From Gammaproteobacteria bacterium (GTDB lineage: Bacteria > Pseudomonadota > Gammaproteobacteria > Granulosicoccales > Granulosicoccaceae), in NCBI GenBank assembly GCA_002746645.1, contig PDPU01000042.1:1-64000 (forward strand): a stretch of DNA of 64,000 nucleotides, written 5' to 3'. Numbering within the stretch: the stretch's first letter is position 1; each line of letters opens with the position of its first letter. The notes under the pieces were generated by a model, which was given only the letters and a program-made list of their open reading frames with translations, was not told the origin of the DNA and did no database searches. A program made the translations under genes and the position numbers. Of this stretch, positions 1 to 14,350 are shown piece after piece.

Positions 1-91
1 CCATCTGGAAGGGGATGAAACAGGTGGCATCATGCGCCGCCGGCATGAAATTCATGCGTCGCCTCGAAGACAGCACGTGATTTGTGTATAA

Positions 92-1486
92 GGACATGAA
101 TTCAAGCACAACAATGCCGACCCGGAAAAGATTGGTGAATATCTCTCCGCTCTTGCCAATTCTGCCGCCCTGGCCGGCAAGGTGAAAGCGTGGCTTGTCT
201 GGGGCCTGGACAACGACACCCACGAGATTATCGGCACCTCGTTCGATCCGGCAACTGTCAAAGTCGGCAACGAGGAGCTGGAAAGCTGGTTACTACGTCT
301 ACTTTCACCGAAGATCGACTTCCGGTTCCATTGTTTTGAATCCCACGAAAAACCTGTCGTTCTGCTGGAGATCGGTGCGGCCTTCCGTCATCCAGTGCAG
401 TTCAAAGGGACAGAGTTCATCCGCATAGGTTCGTACAAGAAGAAGCTGAAAGACTTCCAGGAAAAGGAGCGTGAACTATGGCGTGTGTTCGACCGCATGC
501 CCTTCGAAGAAGAGGTCGCTGCCGAAAACATCGCTTCCGAAGAGGTTCTCAGGCTAATCGACTATCCCGCCTATTTTGATTTGTTCTCTCTGCCGTTTCC
601 CGAAGGTCGGGAGCGCATTCTGTCCGCCTTGGAGGCTGACAACATGATTGCCCCGAGCAAGGGTGGAAAGTGGAATATCACCAACCTTGGAGCCGTACTG
701 TTTGCCAAGCAACTGGACGATTTCCGCACTCTTGCCCGCAAGGTGATGCGCGTGGTGCTCTACAAAGGCGAGAACCGGATGGAAGCCGAGCGGGAGCAAG
801 AGTTTCGAAAGGGCTACGCTACTGGATTCGAAGGACTGATCAGCTTCGTCACCAATCTGTTGCCCAGTAACGAAGTGATCGGTCAGGCTTTGCGCAAACA
901 GGTACCAATGTTCCCGGAACTCGCCATCCGCGAACTGGTGGCCAATGCCATCATTCACCAGAATTTTCACCTGACCGGTACTGGACCCATGGTGGAGATT
1001 TTTTCCAATCGCATGGAGATAACCAACCCCGGCCTGCCGCTGGTACAAACCGACCGATTCCTCGATAGTCCTCCCCACTCACGCAACGAAGCGCTTGCTT
1101 CCTTCATGCGCCGCATAGGAGTTTGCGAAGAACGTGGCAGCGGCGTGGATAAAGTGGTCTTTCAGACCGAACTGTGCCAGCTCCCCGCTCCACTCTTCGA
1201 AACTACCAACGATCACACACGGGCGGTTCTCTTTGCCTATCGTGAGTTGAAAGAGATGGACAAGGCCGACCGCATCCGCGCCTGCTACCTGCACGCTTGC
1301 CTGCGCTACGTACAGCGGGACTACATGACCAACACCACTTTGCGTAAACGATTCGGGATCGACAAGAAGAACAGCGCCACGGCTTCCCGTTTGATCAAGG
1401 AGGCGCTGGAAACCGGTCTGATTGTCCCCTACGACGAGAATGCTGCTCGTAAGTACATGAAATATCTGCCAAAATGGGCAAAATGA
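92..1486 (+). pseudogene. AlbA_2 / Schlafen-type ATP-binding protein (RecG-like transcriptional regulator family), apparently 5'-truncated
   Basis: ORF 182..1486 (GTG start). The same frame reads GHEFKHNNADPEKIGEYLSALANSAALAGKV upstream, typical of AlbA_2 N-termini, but an in-frame TAA at 89-91 precedes it. C-terminal part has ELVANAIIHQNF and ERGSGVDKV motifs. Confidence 0.6.
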
Positions 1487-1597
1487 GCAAGTAGAGTCTA
1501 TTTGACGGTCATTTGATGGGCAACACCTGCCCAGTGGAGGCATGGGTATTAATCTTAGAAGTATCAAAGAGTTGGCCTTGTGCCATTCATTTGATGA

Positions 1598-1780
1598 TTG
1601 CAGGACTGGGAGGAACTCCTTGGAACCCTGCTGACCCGCGGCGAGAGCGAATGCCGCATGCTCAGGCGTACTGCCGCATATCGAGTTGCCTTTCAGTCGA
1701 TGGCCTGCAACGGCATCAATCCTCTGGTTGCCATCGAGATGGTGTTCATTGGTCAGCAATATGCCGATATGTGGGAGTAG
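1598..1780 (+). CDS. small hypothetical ORF, possibly a C-terminal fragment
   Basis: ORF DWEELLGTLLTRGESECRMLRRTAAYRVAFQSMACNGINPLVAIEMVFIGQQYADMWE, TTG start, in-frame stops just upstream. Confidence 0.25.
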   Translation: MQDWEELLGTLLTRGESECRMLRRTAAYRVAFQSMACNGINPLVAIEMVFIGQQYADMWE

Positions 1781-1787
1781 TTATGGT

Positions 1788-2852
1788 TCAGGATTCACCG
1801 TTCCTCCTACCCACGAGTTCACGCTCGATCTCGATCAACCGCCGCTTCCGCCAGAGCCCGCCACCGTAGCCCACCAGCGACCCATCACTGCCGATCACCC
1901 GATGGCAGGGAATGATGATCGCGATCTGATTGGCCGCGTTGGCGCGGGCCACCGCGCGGCTGGCGCCGGGGTTTCCGAGCTGTCGCGCGAGGTCGCTGTA
2001 GGATCGTGTTTCACCGGGTGGAATCTCGCGCAGGGCGTCCCACACGCGCGATGTGAAGGCACTGCCGTGGTAGCTGAGAGGCACGGTGAAGCGGGCAGCG
2101 CTTGCGGCGAAGTAGGCCGACAACTCCGCTTCGAGTTGCTGGTTGATGTCGAAACGCCCGAAGCCGAGTTGCCCCTTGCTGGTCTTCAGAAGCCGCTTCA
2201 GTTCGCCGGGCAGTGCGCGGCGATCCGCGAACTCGAGCAGATGGATCGAGTGCTCGTCGGTCACCACCACCATCGCGCCGAGCACGGTGTCGATCCAGTC
2301 GGCCCGGAGAGGTGCATCCGCGCCGGAGAACTGCCCCGGTGACTGGCCCGCGAGTCGAGCGAAGGCGTTGCGAAACGCGGAAGCGGAGGCAAAGCCGGCG
2401 CTCTGCTGTGCGTCGATGACGTTCTCGCCGTCGGACAGCGAGGTGAAGCCAGCGCCGATGCGCCGCAGCCGAGCCATCTCGAGAAAGGTGATGCCGAACG
2501 CGCGTTTGAAGGAACGGCGTGCGGTCGACGGGTCAATGCCGAGCGCGGCCACGTCCGATTCCTGCCAGCGATGGGCGGGGCGCTCGTCCAGCGCGGCGAG
2601 CAGACGTTCGGTGGTGTCGTCCGCACCCTTCAAGGGGTGGCAGCGTTTGCAGGGTCGGAAACCTGCTTCGAGGCATTCGGCCACGGTTTCGACGAAAAGA
2701 CAGTTTTCAGGCTTCGGTTTCCGCGCCGGACAGCTCAGGCGGCAGAAGATGCCGGTGCTCTGCACGCAGACGAACACGCGGCCTTCGTAGCGGGGGTCAC
2801 GCTCGATGAGGGCGGTGTAGAGCGTATCGCGGTCGGGCAGGGTGAAGCGCAT
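1788..2852 (-). CDS. ada: bifunctional transcriptional regulator / O6-methylguanine-DNA methyltransferase Ada
   Basis: Ada Zn-finger (FRPCKRCHPLKG), AraC HTH, and methyltransferase active site IIPCHRVIGSDGSLVGYGGG. Start placed at MRFTLPDRDTLY. Confidence 0.93.
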   Translation of the reverse strand: MRFTLPDRDTLYTALIERDPRYEGRVFVCVQSTGIFCRLSCPARKPKPENCLFVETVAECLEAGFRPCKRCHPLKGADDTTERLLAALDERPAHRWQESDVAALGIDPSTARRSFKRAFGITFLEMARLRRIGAGFTSLSDGENVIDAQQSAGFASASAFRNAFARLAGQSPGQFSGADAPLRADWIDTVLGAMVVVTDEHSIHLLEFADRRALPGELKRLLKTSKGQLGFGRFDINQQLEAELSAYFAASAARFTVPLSYHGSAFTSRVWDALREIPPGETRSYSDLARQLGNPGASRAVARANAANQIAIIIPCHRVIGSDGSLVGYGGGLWRKRRLIEIERELVGRRNGES

Positions 2853-3032
2853 GGGGCTCTCGTTGGCAAGGTGTGTTCGGGATCGGAACCGGCAGCGATC
2901 ACCATAGCCCGTTGGCGTGCCGGCCGGAGCCGGAAATCGGGCGTGTATCCGTGCTGACTCGTGCCGGGTACTCACGGCGTGTATGATGACTCGGCACAAC
3001 GTGTACGTTGACCCACTCCCGGAGGAGAATCC

Positions 3033-4664
3033 ATGCAGAAGTACCGTTCGCCCATCATCACCTCGCCAACGGATCAGGCGGCCAGTCAGGCGACCAACCG
3101 CGCGGCCGCTCAGGCCAGCAACCCCGGCCGGCGCCGATTCATCGGCGGTTCGGCGGCCATTGCCGGTGGCCTGGCGCTGTCACCCTGGTTTTCAGGCCCG
3201 GCGCTTGCCCAGCCGAAACGCGGTGGGCATTTCCGCATCGGCAAGGGCCACGGACAGACCACCGACAGCCTGGATCCGGGTACGTTCGAAAACGGCTTCA
3301 TGTCGTCACTCAGCCATGCCATCCATGGTCACATGACCGAGGTGGCGCCGGACGGAACGGTCTTGCCGCTGCTCGCCGAAAGCTGGGAAACCAATGATGA
3401 CGCCACCGTCTGGACCTTCAAGCTGCGACCGGGTCTGAAATATCACAACGGTGATACGCTGACCTCGCAGAACGTCATCGCTTCCATCGACTACCACCGT
3501 GGCGAGAACAGTACCTCGGCGGCGGCGCCTCTGGTGGCGCAGATCACCGACATGCGCGCCGACGGCGACAATGTGGTGGTGTTCGAACTCTCGGGTGGCA
3601 ACGCCGACTTCCCCTTCCTGCTGTCCGACTACCACCTGGCGATCCTGCCCCTGAAGGACGGCAAGGTCGATTTCAAATCCGGCAACGGACTCGGTACCTA
3701 CAAGCTCGACAGCTTCGAGCCGGGCGTGAAGGCCAGGCTTTCCAGGAACGAGGAACACTGGCTTGACGATCGCGGCTTCTTCGACTCGATCGAGATGCTC
3801 GTGCTGATCGACCCGAATGCACGCATGGTGGCGCTGCAGAGTGGTGAAGTGGATGCCATCGACAAGCTCGACCTCAAGACCGTGGCGCTCTTCGAGCGGC
3901 AGCCCAACGTGAACGTGCATTCGGTGGCGGGAACCCAGCATTTCACCTTTGCGATGTCCACCAACAAGGAGCCCTACACCGACAACAACGTTCGCATGGC
4001 CCTGAAGCACGCCATCAACCGTCAGGAACTGGTCGACAAGATCCTCTACGGTTACGGCGAGATCGGCAACGATCACCCGATCAGCCGAGGGCAGCGCTTC
4101 TACAACTCGGAACTTGCACAGACGACCTACGATCCCGACAAGGCCAGGTGGTATCTCAAGCAGTCCGACATGGACACGCTGCAAGTCAACCTGTCGGCTT
4201 CCGACGCCGCCTACATCGGTGCCGTCGATGCGGCCGTGCTGTATCAGGCCGCAGCTGCCCCGGCGGGAATAACGATCAAGGTGGTGCGAGAGCCGGGTGA
4301 TGGCTACTGGTCCAACGTCTGGATGAAGAAACCCTTTTCGGCGGTCTACTGGAGTGGCCGCCCGGTGGAAGACGCCATGCTCACGCTCGCCTACAAGAGC
4401 GGTGTGCCGTGGAACGACACCTTCTACAGCAACGAGACCTTCGATCAGCTGCTTGATCAGGCGCGTGCCGAACTCGACGAAGACAAGCGTCGTGAAATGT
4501 ACTGGGAGCTCCAGGCCATCCTCAACCAGGACGGCGGCGCCGTGATTCCGATGTTCGCGAACTTCGTGTTCGCCACGAACAGCAAGGTCGGCACGCCGGA
4601 AACCTTTGCCACCAACCAGGATGTGGACGGCGAGCGCTGGGCCGAGCGCTGGTGGTTCGTGTAG
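3033..4664 (+). CDS. peptide/dipeptide-type ABC transporter substrate-binding protein with Tat signal
   Basis: Twin-arginine leader RRRFIGGSAAIAGGLALSPW followed by an SBP family 5 fold (NNVRMALKHAINRQELVDKILYGYGE). Confidence 0.88.
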   Translation: MQKYRSPIITSPTDQAASQATNRAAAQASNPGRRRFIGGSAAIAGGLALSPWFSGPALAQPKRGGHFRIGKGHGQTTDSLDPGTFENGFMSSLSHAIHGHMTEVAPDGTVLPLLAESWETNDDATVWTFKLRPGLKYHNGDTLTSQNVIASIDYHRGENSTSAAAPLVAQITDMRADGDNVVVFELSGGNADFPFLLSDYHLAILPLKDGKVDFKSGNGLGTYKLDSFEPGVKARLSRNEEHWLDDRGFFDSIEMLVLIDPNARMVALQSGEVDAIDKLDLKTVALFERQPNVNVHSVAGTQHFTFAMSTNKEPYTDNNVRMALKHAINRQELVDKILYGYGEIGNDHPISRGQRFYNSELAQTTYDPDKARWYLKQSDMDTLQVNLSASDAAYIGAVDAAVLYQAAAAPAGITIKVVREPGDGYWSNVWMKKPFSAVYWSGRPVEDAMLTLAYKSGVPWNDTFYSNETFDQLLDQARAELDEDKRREMYWELQAILNQDGGAVIPMFANFVFATNSKVGTPETFATNQDVDGERWAERWWFV

Positions 4665-4829
4665 GCACAACGTCGACATCAGGCAGTAACACGGCGCGCA
4701 GTAACGCGGCGCGCGGGTCTCATGGCCCGCGCGTTGTCGTTCGTGAAAGGGGGAAGCTTGTCGATGACCACGCCGATGTCGGTGTCGACGCCGGTGTCGG
4801 CGCCTGCCTGAGCCATATCCGGGTATCGG

Positions 4830-6698
4830 TCAGACGAAGCCGCCCGTCTGCCGCTGCCACAGTGCGGCGTAGATGCCGCCCGCATCGAGCAGTTCCTGAT
4901 GACTGCCCGATTCGACGATTTCCCCGGCGTCGATCACGAGCAGCCGATCCATCGCCTTCAGCGTCGAGAGCCGGTGCGCGATGGCCAGCACGGTCTTGCC
5001 TTCCATGAGTTCGAGCAGCGACGCCTGAATCTCGTGTTCGATCTCGGAATCGAGCGCCGAGGTTGCTTCATCGAGCACCAGCAGGGGGGCATTCTTGACG
5101 AACACGCGCGCGATGGCGATGCGCTGCCGCTGCCCGCCCGAGAGCTTGACGCCGCGTTCGCCGACGAAGGCGTCGAGCCCCTTGCGTCCTTGCGGATCGA
5201 CGAGATCGGGCAGGAATTCGGTCACGCGTGCGCGTTCGGCAGCATGAAGGATGTCGGACTCGCTTGCGTCACTCGCACCGTAGGCGATGTTTTCGCGAAT
5301 CGGCCGATGCAGCAGCGACGTGTCCTGGCTGACGACCGCAATCTGCCGTCGCAGGCTCTGTTGAGTCACCTCGCGCACGTCCTGACCGTCAATGGTGACG
5401 GCGCCTGCATCGACGTCGTGAAAGCGGAGCAGTAGGGAAACGAGTGTGGATTTGCCGGCACCCGAGCGGCCGACCAGCCCGACACGCTCGCCGGGTTCGA
5501 TCGTGAAACTGCAGTTGCGGATGACGTGAGCCGGGACCACGTCGGTGCCGTTGACGGCAGCGCCGTACCCGAAACTCACGGCGTCGAAGCGGATCCGGCC
5601 GTCGCTCACCGCGAGCCTGCCCGCATCTTCGCGGTCCGTGACCGCCAGCGGGCGCGAGACAAGTTTGATGCCGTTCTCCACCGAGCCGATGTTCTCGAAG
5701 AGGTTCGCGATCGAGCGGAGGATCCATCCCGACATGTGGTTGACGCGGATGACGAGACTGTTGACCACGGCAATCTCGCCCACGCTGATGCGATTCTCCG
5801 ACCAGAGCCAGATCGAGAGCGCCGCCACCGACACGATCAACATCGTGTTGATGACGGTCAGGCTCGTGACCATCGACAGCACCCGCCGCACCAGCGCGTG
5901 GTTTGCAGCGGTGTGACGCGCAATGCCCTCGGCGGCGTAGTTCGCTTCGCGATCGTGCCGTGCGAACAACAGCACCGACTGGATGTTGGTGTAGGTATCG
6001 ACGATGCGACCGGTGAGTTTCGAGGTGGCTTCGGACAGCGCCTCGGAGCGCTGGCGCACGGGTGGCACCTGCACGCGAATGACGAGCAGATAGAAGCCGA
6101 CCCAGATCAGCACCGGAATCATCATGATCGGGTGCATGGCGGCGAACAGCAGCACGATGCCGATGAGATACACCACCAGCATCCAGATGCCCTCGAGCAC
6201 ATTGGTCATGGCGTCCCTGAGCGCCCGGCCGGTCTGCAGCACCTTCTGCGCGATGCGTCCCGAGAAGTCGTTGGTGAAGAAGTCGATGCCCTGACGCAGG
6301 AGGTAGCGGTGGTTGTGCCAGCGCACGGCGTTGGTCAGCCCCGGTGCGATGGCTAGCGTCAGCAGTGCGCGCGAGGTGAGGGTGGCGACAGGTCTCACGA
6401 TGCCGACGATCACGAACATGCCGAAAAGCGACCAGCCATGCTCGGCGAGGAAATGCTCGGGCGGCGTCTCGCGCATCCAGTCGAGAATCCGGCCCATGAA
6501 GAGGTAGATCGCCATGTCGGCGAGTGTCGCGACGAGAAACACCACCAGGGTCAGGATCAGCACGCCGCGAATCGGTTCGAGATAGAAGCGGAAGAAGCGG
6601 ACCGTTTCAGGCGGTGGACGCACGGCGGCGCGCTCGGCGGCGCGCTCGGCCAGGGGGTCGACCAGGGCTTCGAACCATTGGAAGATGCGCTCATTCAT
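4830..6698 (-). CDS. ABC transporter fused permease/ATP-binding protein
   Basis: Walker A GRSGAGKST, signature LSGGQRQRIAIAR, Walker B LLVLDEATSALD, multiple TM segments. Confidence 0.92.
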   Translation of the reverse strand: MNERIFQWFEALVDPLAERAAERAAVRPPPETVRFFRFYLEPIRGVLILTLVVFLVATLADMAIYLFMGRILDWMRETPPEHFLAEHGWSLFGMFVIVGIVRPVATLTSRALLTLAIAPGLTNAVRWHNHRYLLRQGIDFFTNDFSGRIAQKVLQTGRALRDAMTNVLEGIWMLVVYLIGIVLLFAAMHPIMMIPVLIWVGFYLLVIRVQVPPVRQRSEALSEATSKLTGRIVDTYTNIQSVLLFARHDREANYAAEGIARHTAANHALVRRVLSMVTSLTVINTMLIVSVAALSIWLWSENRISVGEIAVVNSLVIRVNHMSGWILRSIANLFENIGSVENGIKLVSRPLAVTDREDAGRLAVSDGRIRFDAVSFGYGAAVNGTDVVPAHVIRNCSFTIEPGERVGLVGRSGAGKSTLVSLLLRFHDVDAGAVTIDGQDVREVTQQSLRRQIAVVSQDTSLLHRPIRENIAYGASDASESDILHAAERARVTEFLPDLVDPQGRKGLDAFVGERGVKLSGGQRQRIAIARVFVKNAPLLVLDEATSALDSEIEHEIQASLLELMEGKTVLAIAHRLSTLKAMDRLLVIDAGEIVESGSHQELLDAGGIYAALWQRQTGGFV

Positions 6699-6851
6699 GC
6701 GCTTACCTTACGCGAGGAATTCCGGCAGATGTTTCCTGCATTCGAAGCCGCCTGAGGATTCGAAACCCGCTACACTTCGAGCATCGTCGTGACGACGGCC
6801 ATCGCCAGCGGGCGATGGTTCGACGCCATGCACGCCGCAGCAACGATCCAC

Positions 6852-6910
6852 GTGCCCCACTCGTAAGGGTCACCACTGACAACCACCACGTGGCCCGTCG
6901 TAGGGGTCAC
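6852..6910 (+). promoter_or_regulatory. putative thrS translational operator: two tandem tRNA-Thr(CGU) anticodon-arm mimics
   Basis: Hairpin 2, 6890-6910: GTGGCCC-GTCGTAG-GGGTCAC (7 bp stem, 7-nt loop with U-CGU-A). Hairpin 1, 6852-6873: GTG.CCC-ACTCGTAA-GGG.CAC. Located 16 nt upstream of the thrS ATG. Confidence 0.7.
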
Positions 6911-6926
6911 CACTGAGATCAGCATC

Positions 6927-8864
6927 ATGCCAACGATCACGCTCCCGGACGGCAGCCGCCGTTCCTACGCCAACCCCCTCACCGTCATGGAAGTCGCGGC
7001 CGACATCGGGCCGGGGCTGGCGAAGGCGACCCTCGCCGGGCTCGTCGACGGCAAGCTCGTCGATGCCAGCCACCGGCTCGAAAACGACGCATCACTTTCC
7101 ATCGTGACCAGCAAGAGCGACGAAGCGGTGGACATCGTGCGCCACTCCACGGCGCATCTGCTTGCCCAGGCGGTGAAGCAGCTCTATCCCGAAACCCAGG
7201 TCACGATCGGTCCGGTCATCGAGGACGGCTTCTACTACGACTTCTCGCGCGAAACCTCCTTCACCCCCGAAGACTTCGAGGCGATCGAGGCGCGCATGAA
7301 GGAACTCGTCGAGCAGAACATCCCGATCGAGCGCTCGGTCATGGAACGCGACGAGGCGGTCGAGTACTTCAAGGGCATCGGCGAAGACTACAAGGCCGAG
7401 ATCATCGCGAGCATCCCGTCGAACGAGGAACTCTCGCTCTACCGGCAGGGCGACTTCACCGACCTCTGCCGCGGCCCGCACGTGCCCTCGACGGGGCATA
7501 TCAAGGCCTTCAAGCTGACGAAACTCGCCGGCGCCTACTGGCGTGGCGACTCGAACAACGAGATGCTGCAACGTATCTACGGCACGGCCTTCATGAACCC
7601 GAAGGAGCTCAAGCAGCATCTGCACAACCTTGCCGAAGCCGAGAAGCGCGACCATCGCCGCATCGGCAAGCAGCTCGATCTCTTCCACCTGCAGGAAGAA
7701 GCGCCCGGGATGGTGTTCTGGCACCCGAAGGGCTGGGCCATCTACCGTGCGGTCGAAGACTACATGCGCGGGATGCAGAACAGGCACGGTTACGAGGAAA
7801 TCCGCACGCCGCAGGTGGTGGACTTTTCGCTCTGGGAGAAGAGCGGTCATGCCGACAAGTTCGGTGACGACATGTTCACGGTCGAAACCGAAGACCGAAA
7901 GCACGCCATCAAGCCGATGAACTGCCCCTGTCACGTGCAGATCTTCAACCAGGGCCTGAAGAGCTACCGCGACCTGCCGCTGCGCTACGCCGAGTTCGGC
8001 TCCTGCCACAGGAACGAGATGTCCGGTGCGCTGCACGGCATCATGCGTGTGCGCGGCTTCACCCAGGACGACGGACACATCTTCTGTACCGAAGAGCAGA
8101 TCCAGTCCGAGGTGGCGGCCTTCATCGACTTCCTGCACGAGGTGTATCGCGCCTTCGGTTTCGAAGAAGTCATCTACCGTCTGTCCACGCGCCCGCCGCA
8201 GCGGGTGGGTTCCGACGAAGCCTGGGACAAGGCCGAGAAGGCGCTCGCCGACGCGCTCGACGCGGCCGGGCTCCCCTGGGAGGAGCTTCCGGGCGAAGGT
8301 GCCTTCTACGGACCGAAGGTCGAGTTCTCGCTCAAGGACTGCATCGGCAGGGTATGGCAGTGCGGTACCGTGCAGGTGGATTTCTCGATGCCCGGGCGGC
8401 TCGATGCGAGCTACATCGACGCCCACGGCGAACGACAGGTGCCGGTGATGCTGCATCGCGCAACCATCGGTTCCTTCGAGCGTTTCATCGGCATCCTCAT
8501 CGAGAACACCGAAGGCAAGCTGCCGATGTGGCTCTCGCCGCTGCAGGCCGTGGTCATGAACATCACCGACAATCAGTCCGGATTCGTTGAACACGTGGTC
8601 GAAGTGTTGCAGAATAAGGGATTGCGGGTGGAGGCTGATCTTCGCAATGAGAAGATCGGGTTCAAGATCCGTGAATGGACACTCGAACGCGTGCCGTATC
8701 TGCTGGTGGCAGGTGAGCGCGAAGTCGAGAGTGGTTCGCTCGCAGTGCGTACTCGTGACGGCAGGAATCTCGGCGTCGTCACACGTGAAGAACTCGCGGC
8801 GGGCCTCACCATCGAGAACACATCGCGTGGGGGTTCCACGCTGGCAGACAAGCTGGAGGGCTGA
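6927..8864 (+). CDS. thrS: threonyl-tRNA synthetase
   Basis: TGS domain, [50 protein letters not shown]. Confidence 0.98.
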   Translation: MPTITLPDGSRRSYANPLTVMEVAADIGPGLAKATLAGLVDGKLVDASHRLENDASLSIVTSKSDEAVDIVRHSTAHLLAQAVKQLYPETQVTIGPVIEDGFYYDFSRETSFTPEDFEAIEARMKELVEQNIPIERSVMERDEAVEYFKGIGEDYKAEIIASIPSNEELSLYRQGDFTDLCRGPHVPSTGHIKAFKLTKLAGAYWRGDSNNEMLQRIYGTAFMNPKELKQHLHNLAEAEKRDHRRIGKQLDLFHLQEEAPGMVFWHPKGWAIYRAVEDYMRGMQNRHGYEEIRTPQVVDFSLWEKSGHADKFGDDMFTVETEDRKHAIKPMNCPCHVQIFNQGLKSYRDLPLRYAEFGSCHRNEMSGALHGIMRVRGFTQDDGHIFCTEEQIQSEVAAFIDFLHEVYRAFGFEEVIYRLSTRPPQRVGSDEAWDKAEKALADALDAAGLPWEELPGEGAFYGPKVEFSLKDCIGRVWQCGTVQVDFSMPGRLDASYIDAHGERQVPVMLHRATIGSFERFIGILIENTEGKLPMWLSPLQAVVMNITDNQSGFVEHVVEVLQNKGLRVEADLRNEKIGFKIREWTLERVPYLLVAGEREVESGSLAVRTRDGRNLGVVTREELAAGLTIENTSRGGSTLADKLEG

Positions 8865-8867
8865 CAT

Positions 8868-9386
8868 ATTTCTGCGAAAAAGATAAACCGCAAGAACGAG
8901 GAGATCACCGCGTCCGAAGTCCGTCTGATCGGCGTCGACGGCGACCAGATCGGTATCCTGCCGATTGCGGCTGCGCGCGCGAAAGCGGCTGACAACGACC
9001 TCGATCTTGTCGAGATTTCTCCGAACGCCGCGCCGCCCGTGTGCAAGATCATGGATCACGGTCGCTTCATGTTCGAGGCCAACAAGAAACAGAACGCCGG
9101 CAAGAAGAAGCAGAAGGCCGCGCAGCTCAAGGAGATCAAGTTTCGTCCGGGCACCGAGGAAGGCGACTACCAGGTCAAGCTCCGTAACCTCACCCGGTTT
9201 CTTGAAAACGGCGACAAGACCAAGGTCACGCTGCGTTTCCGCGGGCGCGAAATGGCGCACCGCGATCTCGGTGCGAAGCTGCTCAAGCGGGTCGAGGAAG
9301 ATCTGGCCGAACTCGGCACCGTCGAGCAGTTTCCGAAGCTCGAAGGGCGGCAGATGATCATGGTGCTGGCACCGAAGAAGCACTGA
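8868..9386 (+). CDS. infC: translation initiation factor IF-3 (ATT start codon)
   Basis: Frame from ATT at 8868 reads [29 protein letters not shown]...; the ORF track only shows 9039..9386 because of the rare start. Confidence 0.95.
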   Translation: MSAKKINRKNEEITASEVRLIGVDGDQIGILPIAAARAKAADNDLDLVEISPNAAPPVCKIMDHGRFMFEANKKQNAGKKKQKAAQLKEIKFRPGTEEGDYQVKLRNLTRFLENGDKTKVTLRFRGREMAHRDLGAKLLKRVEEDLAELGTVEQFPKLEGRQMIMVLAPKKH

Positions 9387-9535
9387 TCTGATTGCGGCTG
9401 ATCAGTTGCACTGATCGCAGCTGATCGTCTCCGCACATCGTCTCGGTGGAGCGGTGGCGTGCGGACAGGTTGCAGATGCCGTTCGAGGTTTCCGGTGAGC
9501 ATCAACCCCGGGCAGCGAGCGAGATTCAGGCAGGG

Positions 9536-9562
9536 CCGGAGAAGGATATATTCTCCGGTTTT
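9536..9562 (+). terminator. rho-independent terminator-like hairpin in the infC-rpmI gap
   Basis: CCGGAGAA-GGATATA-TTCTCCGG-TTTT, perfect 8 bp stem. Confidence 0.7.
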
Positions 9563-9776
9563 ACAGACTCGGGCCTTCAATTCCGATTAGAATACGCGGC
9601 CCGGCGTTGCTTCGTACCGTCCGGGCATCAGCGGCGAACCCAGGTTCCGGCCGCTGCCTTGGTCGACGCCGCCACCGCTGTGTCGATTCCATCGCGGAAC
9701 GTACCCTGACACTCCGACGTTCCCGGTGTTCATCAACCCGCAGCCCATCTGGCTGCCAGCAGTACGGGAGAAAACA

Positions 9777-9983
9777 GTGTCTGCGAAGAAACAGAAGTCC
9801 GTCTCGGGCGCCGCAAAACGGTTCAAGCGAACCGGCTCCGGCGGTTACAAGCGCAAGAACTCGCACCTTCGGCACATCCTGACGAAGAAGAGTTCCAAGC
9901 GGAAGCGCCACCTGCGTGGCGGCGACATGGTTCACGAGAGCGATGTCGTGCTGATCCGCCGCATGCTGCCGAACAACCGCTGA
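9777..9983 (+). CDS. rpmI: 50S ribosomal protein L35
   Basis: GTG start; [48 protein letters not shown]. Confidence 0.96.
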   Translation: MSAKKQKSVSGAAKRFKRTGSGGYKRKNSHLRHILTKKSSKRKRHLRGGDMVHESDVVLIRRMLPNNR

Positions 9984-10009
9984 TCCAACGCTGACGAAGG
10001 AGACGAACC

Positions 10010-10369
10010 ATGCCACGAGTCAAACGCGGTGTTACCGCACGCGCCAGTCACAAGAAAGTTCTCAAGCAGGCCAAAGGCTACCGCGGTGCCCGCAGCCGCG
10101 TCTTTCGCGTCGCCAAGCAGGCGGTCACGAAAGCCGGTCAGTATGCCTACCGCGACCGCAAGGCGAAGAAGCGCGCTTTCCGCCAGCTCTGGATTGCCCG
10201 CATCAACGCGGCGGCCCGTGCCAACGACATCACCTACAGCCGCCTCATTCAGGGGTTGAAGCTTGCCGGCATCGAGGTCGACCGCAAGATGCTGGCCGAC
10301 ATCGCCATCGCCGACGAAAAGGCGTTTACCGAAATCGCGAACAAGGCCAAGGCGGCGCTGCCGTCCTGA
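10010..10369 (+). CDS. rplT: 50S ribosomal protein L20
   Basis: [39 protein letters not shown]. Confidence 0.98.
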   Translation: MPRVKRGVTARASHKKVLKQAKGYRGARSRVFRVAKQAVTKAGQYAYRDRKAKKRAFRQLWIARINAAARANDITYSRLIQGLKLAGIEVDRKMLADIAIADEKAFTEIANKAKAALPS

Positions 10370-14046
<3,677 letters not shown>

Positions 14047-14047
14047 G

Positions 14048-14350
14048 ATGGCACTGACCAAGGCAGATCTCGCGGAACTCTTGTTCGAGGAACTTGGACT
14101 GAACAAGCGTGAAGCCAAAGAATTTGTAGAACAATTCTTCGAGCAGTTGAAAGAGGCACTCGAATCGGGGCATGATGTGAAGTTGTCCGGCTTCGGCAAT
14201 TTCACGCTGCGCGACAAGAAGCAGCGGCCGGGGCGCAACCCCAAGACCGGTGAGGAAATTCCGATCTCCGCGAGGCGGGTGGTCACCTTTCGCCCGGGGC
14301 AGAAACTCAAAGCACGCGTAGAGGCCTATGCTGGAAATCAGCAACAATGA
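14048..14350 (+). CDS. ihfA: integration host factor alpha subunit
   Basis: [33 protein letters not shown]...[27 protein letters not shown]. Confidence 0.97.
   Translation: MALTKADLAELLFEELGLNKREAKEFVEQFFEQLKEALESGHDVKLSGFGNFTLRDKKQRPGRNPKTGEEIPISARRVVTFRPGQKLKARVEAYAGNQQQ

Noticed and set aside
7092-9383. 763-aa minus-strand ORF opposite thrS/infC
   Set aside because: Antisense shadow ORF of high-GC coding sequence; thrS and infC on the plus strand are unambiguous and the antisense product has no recognisable domain.
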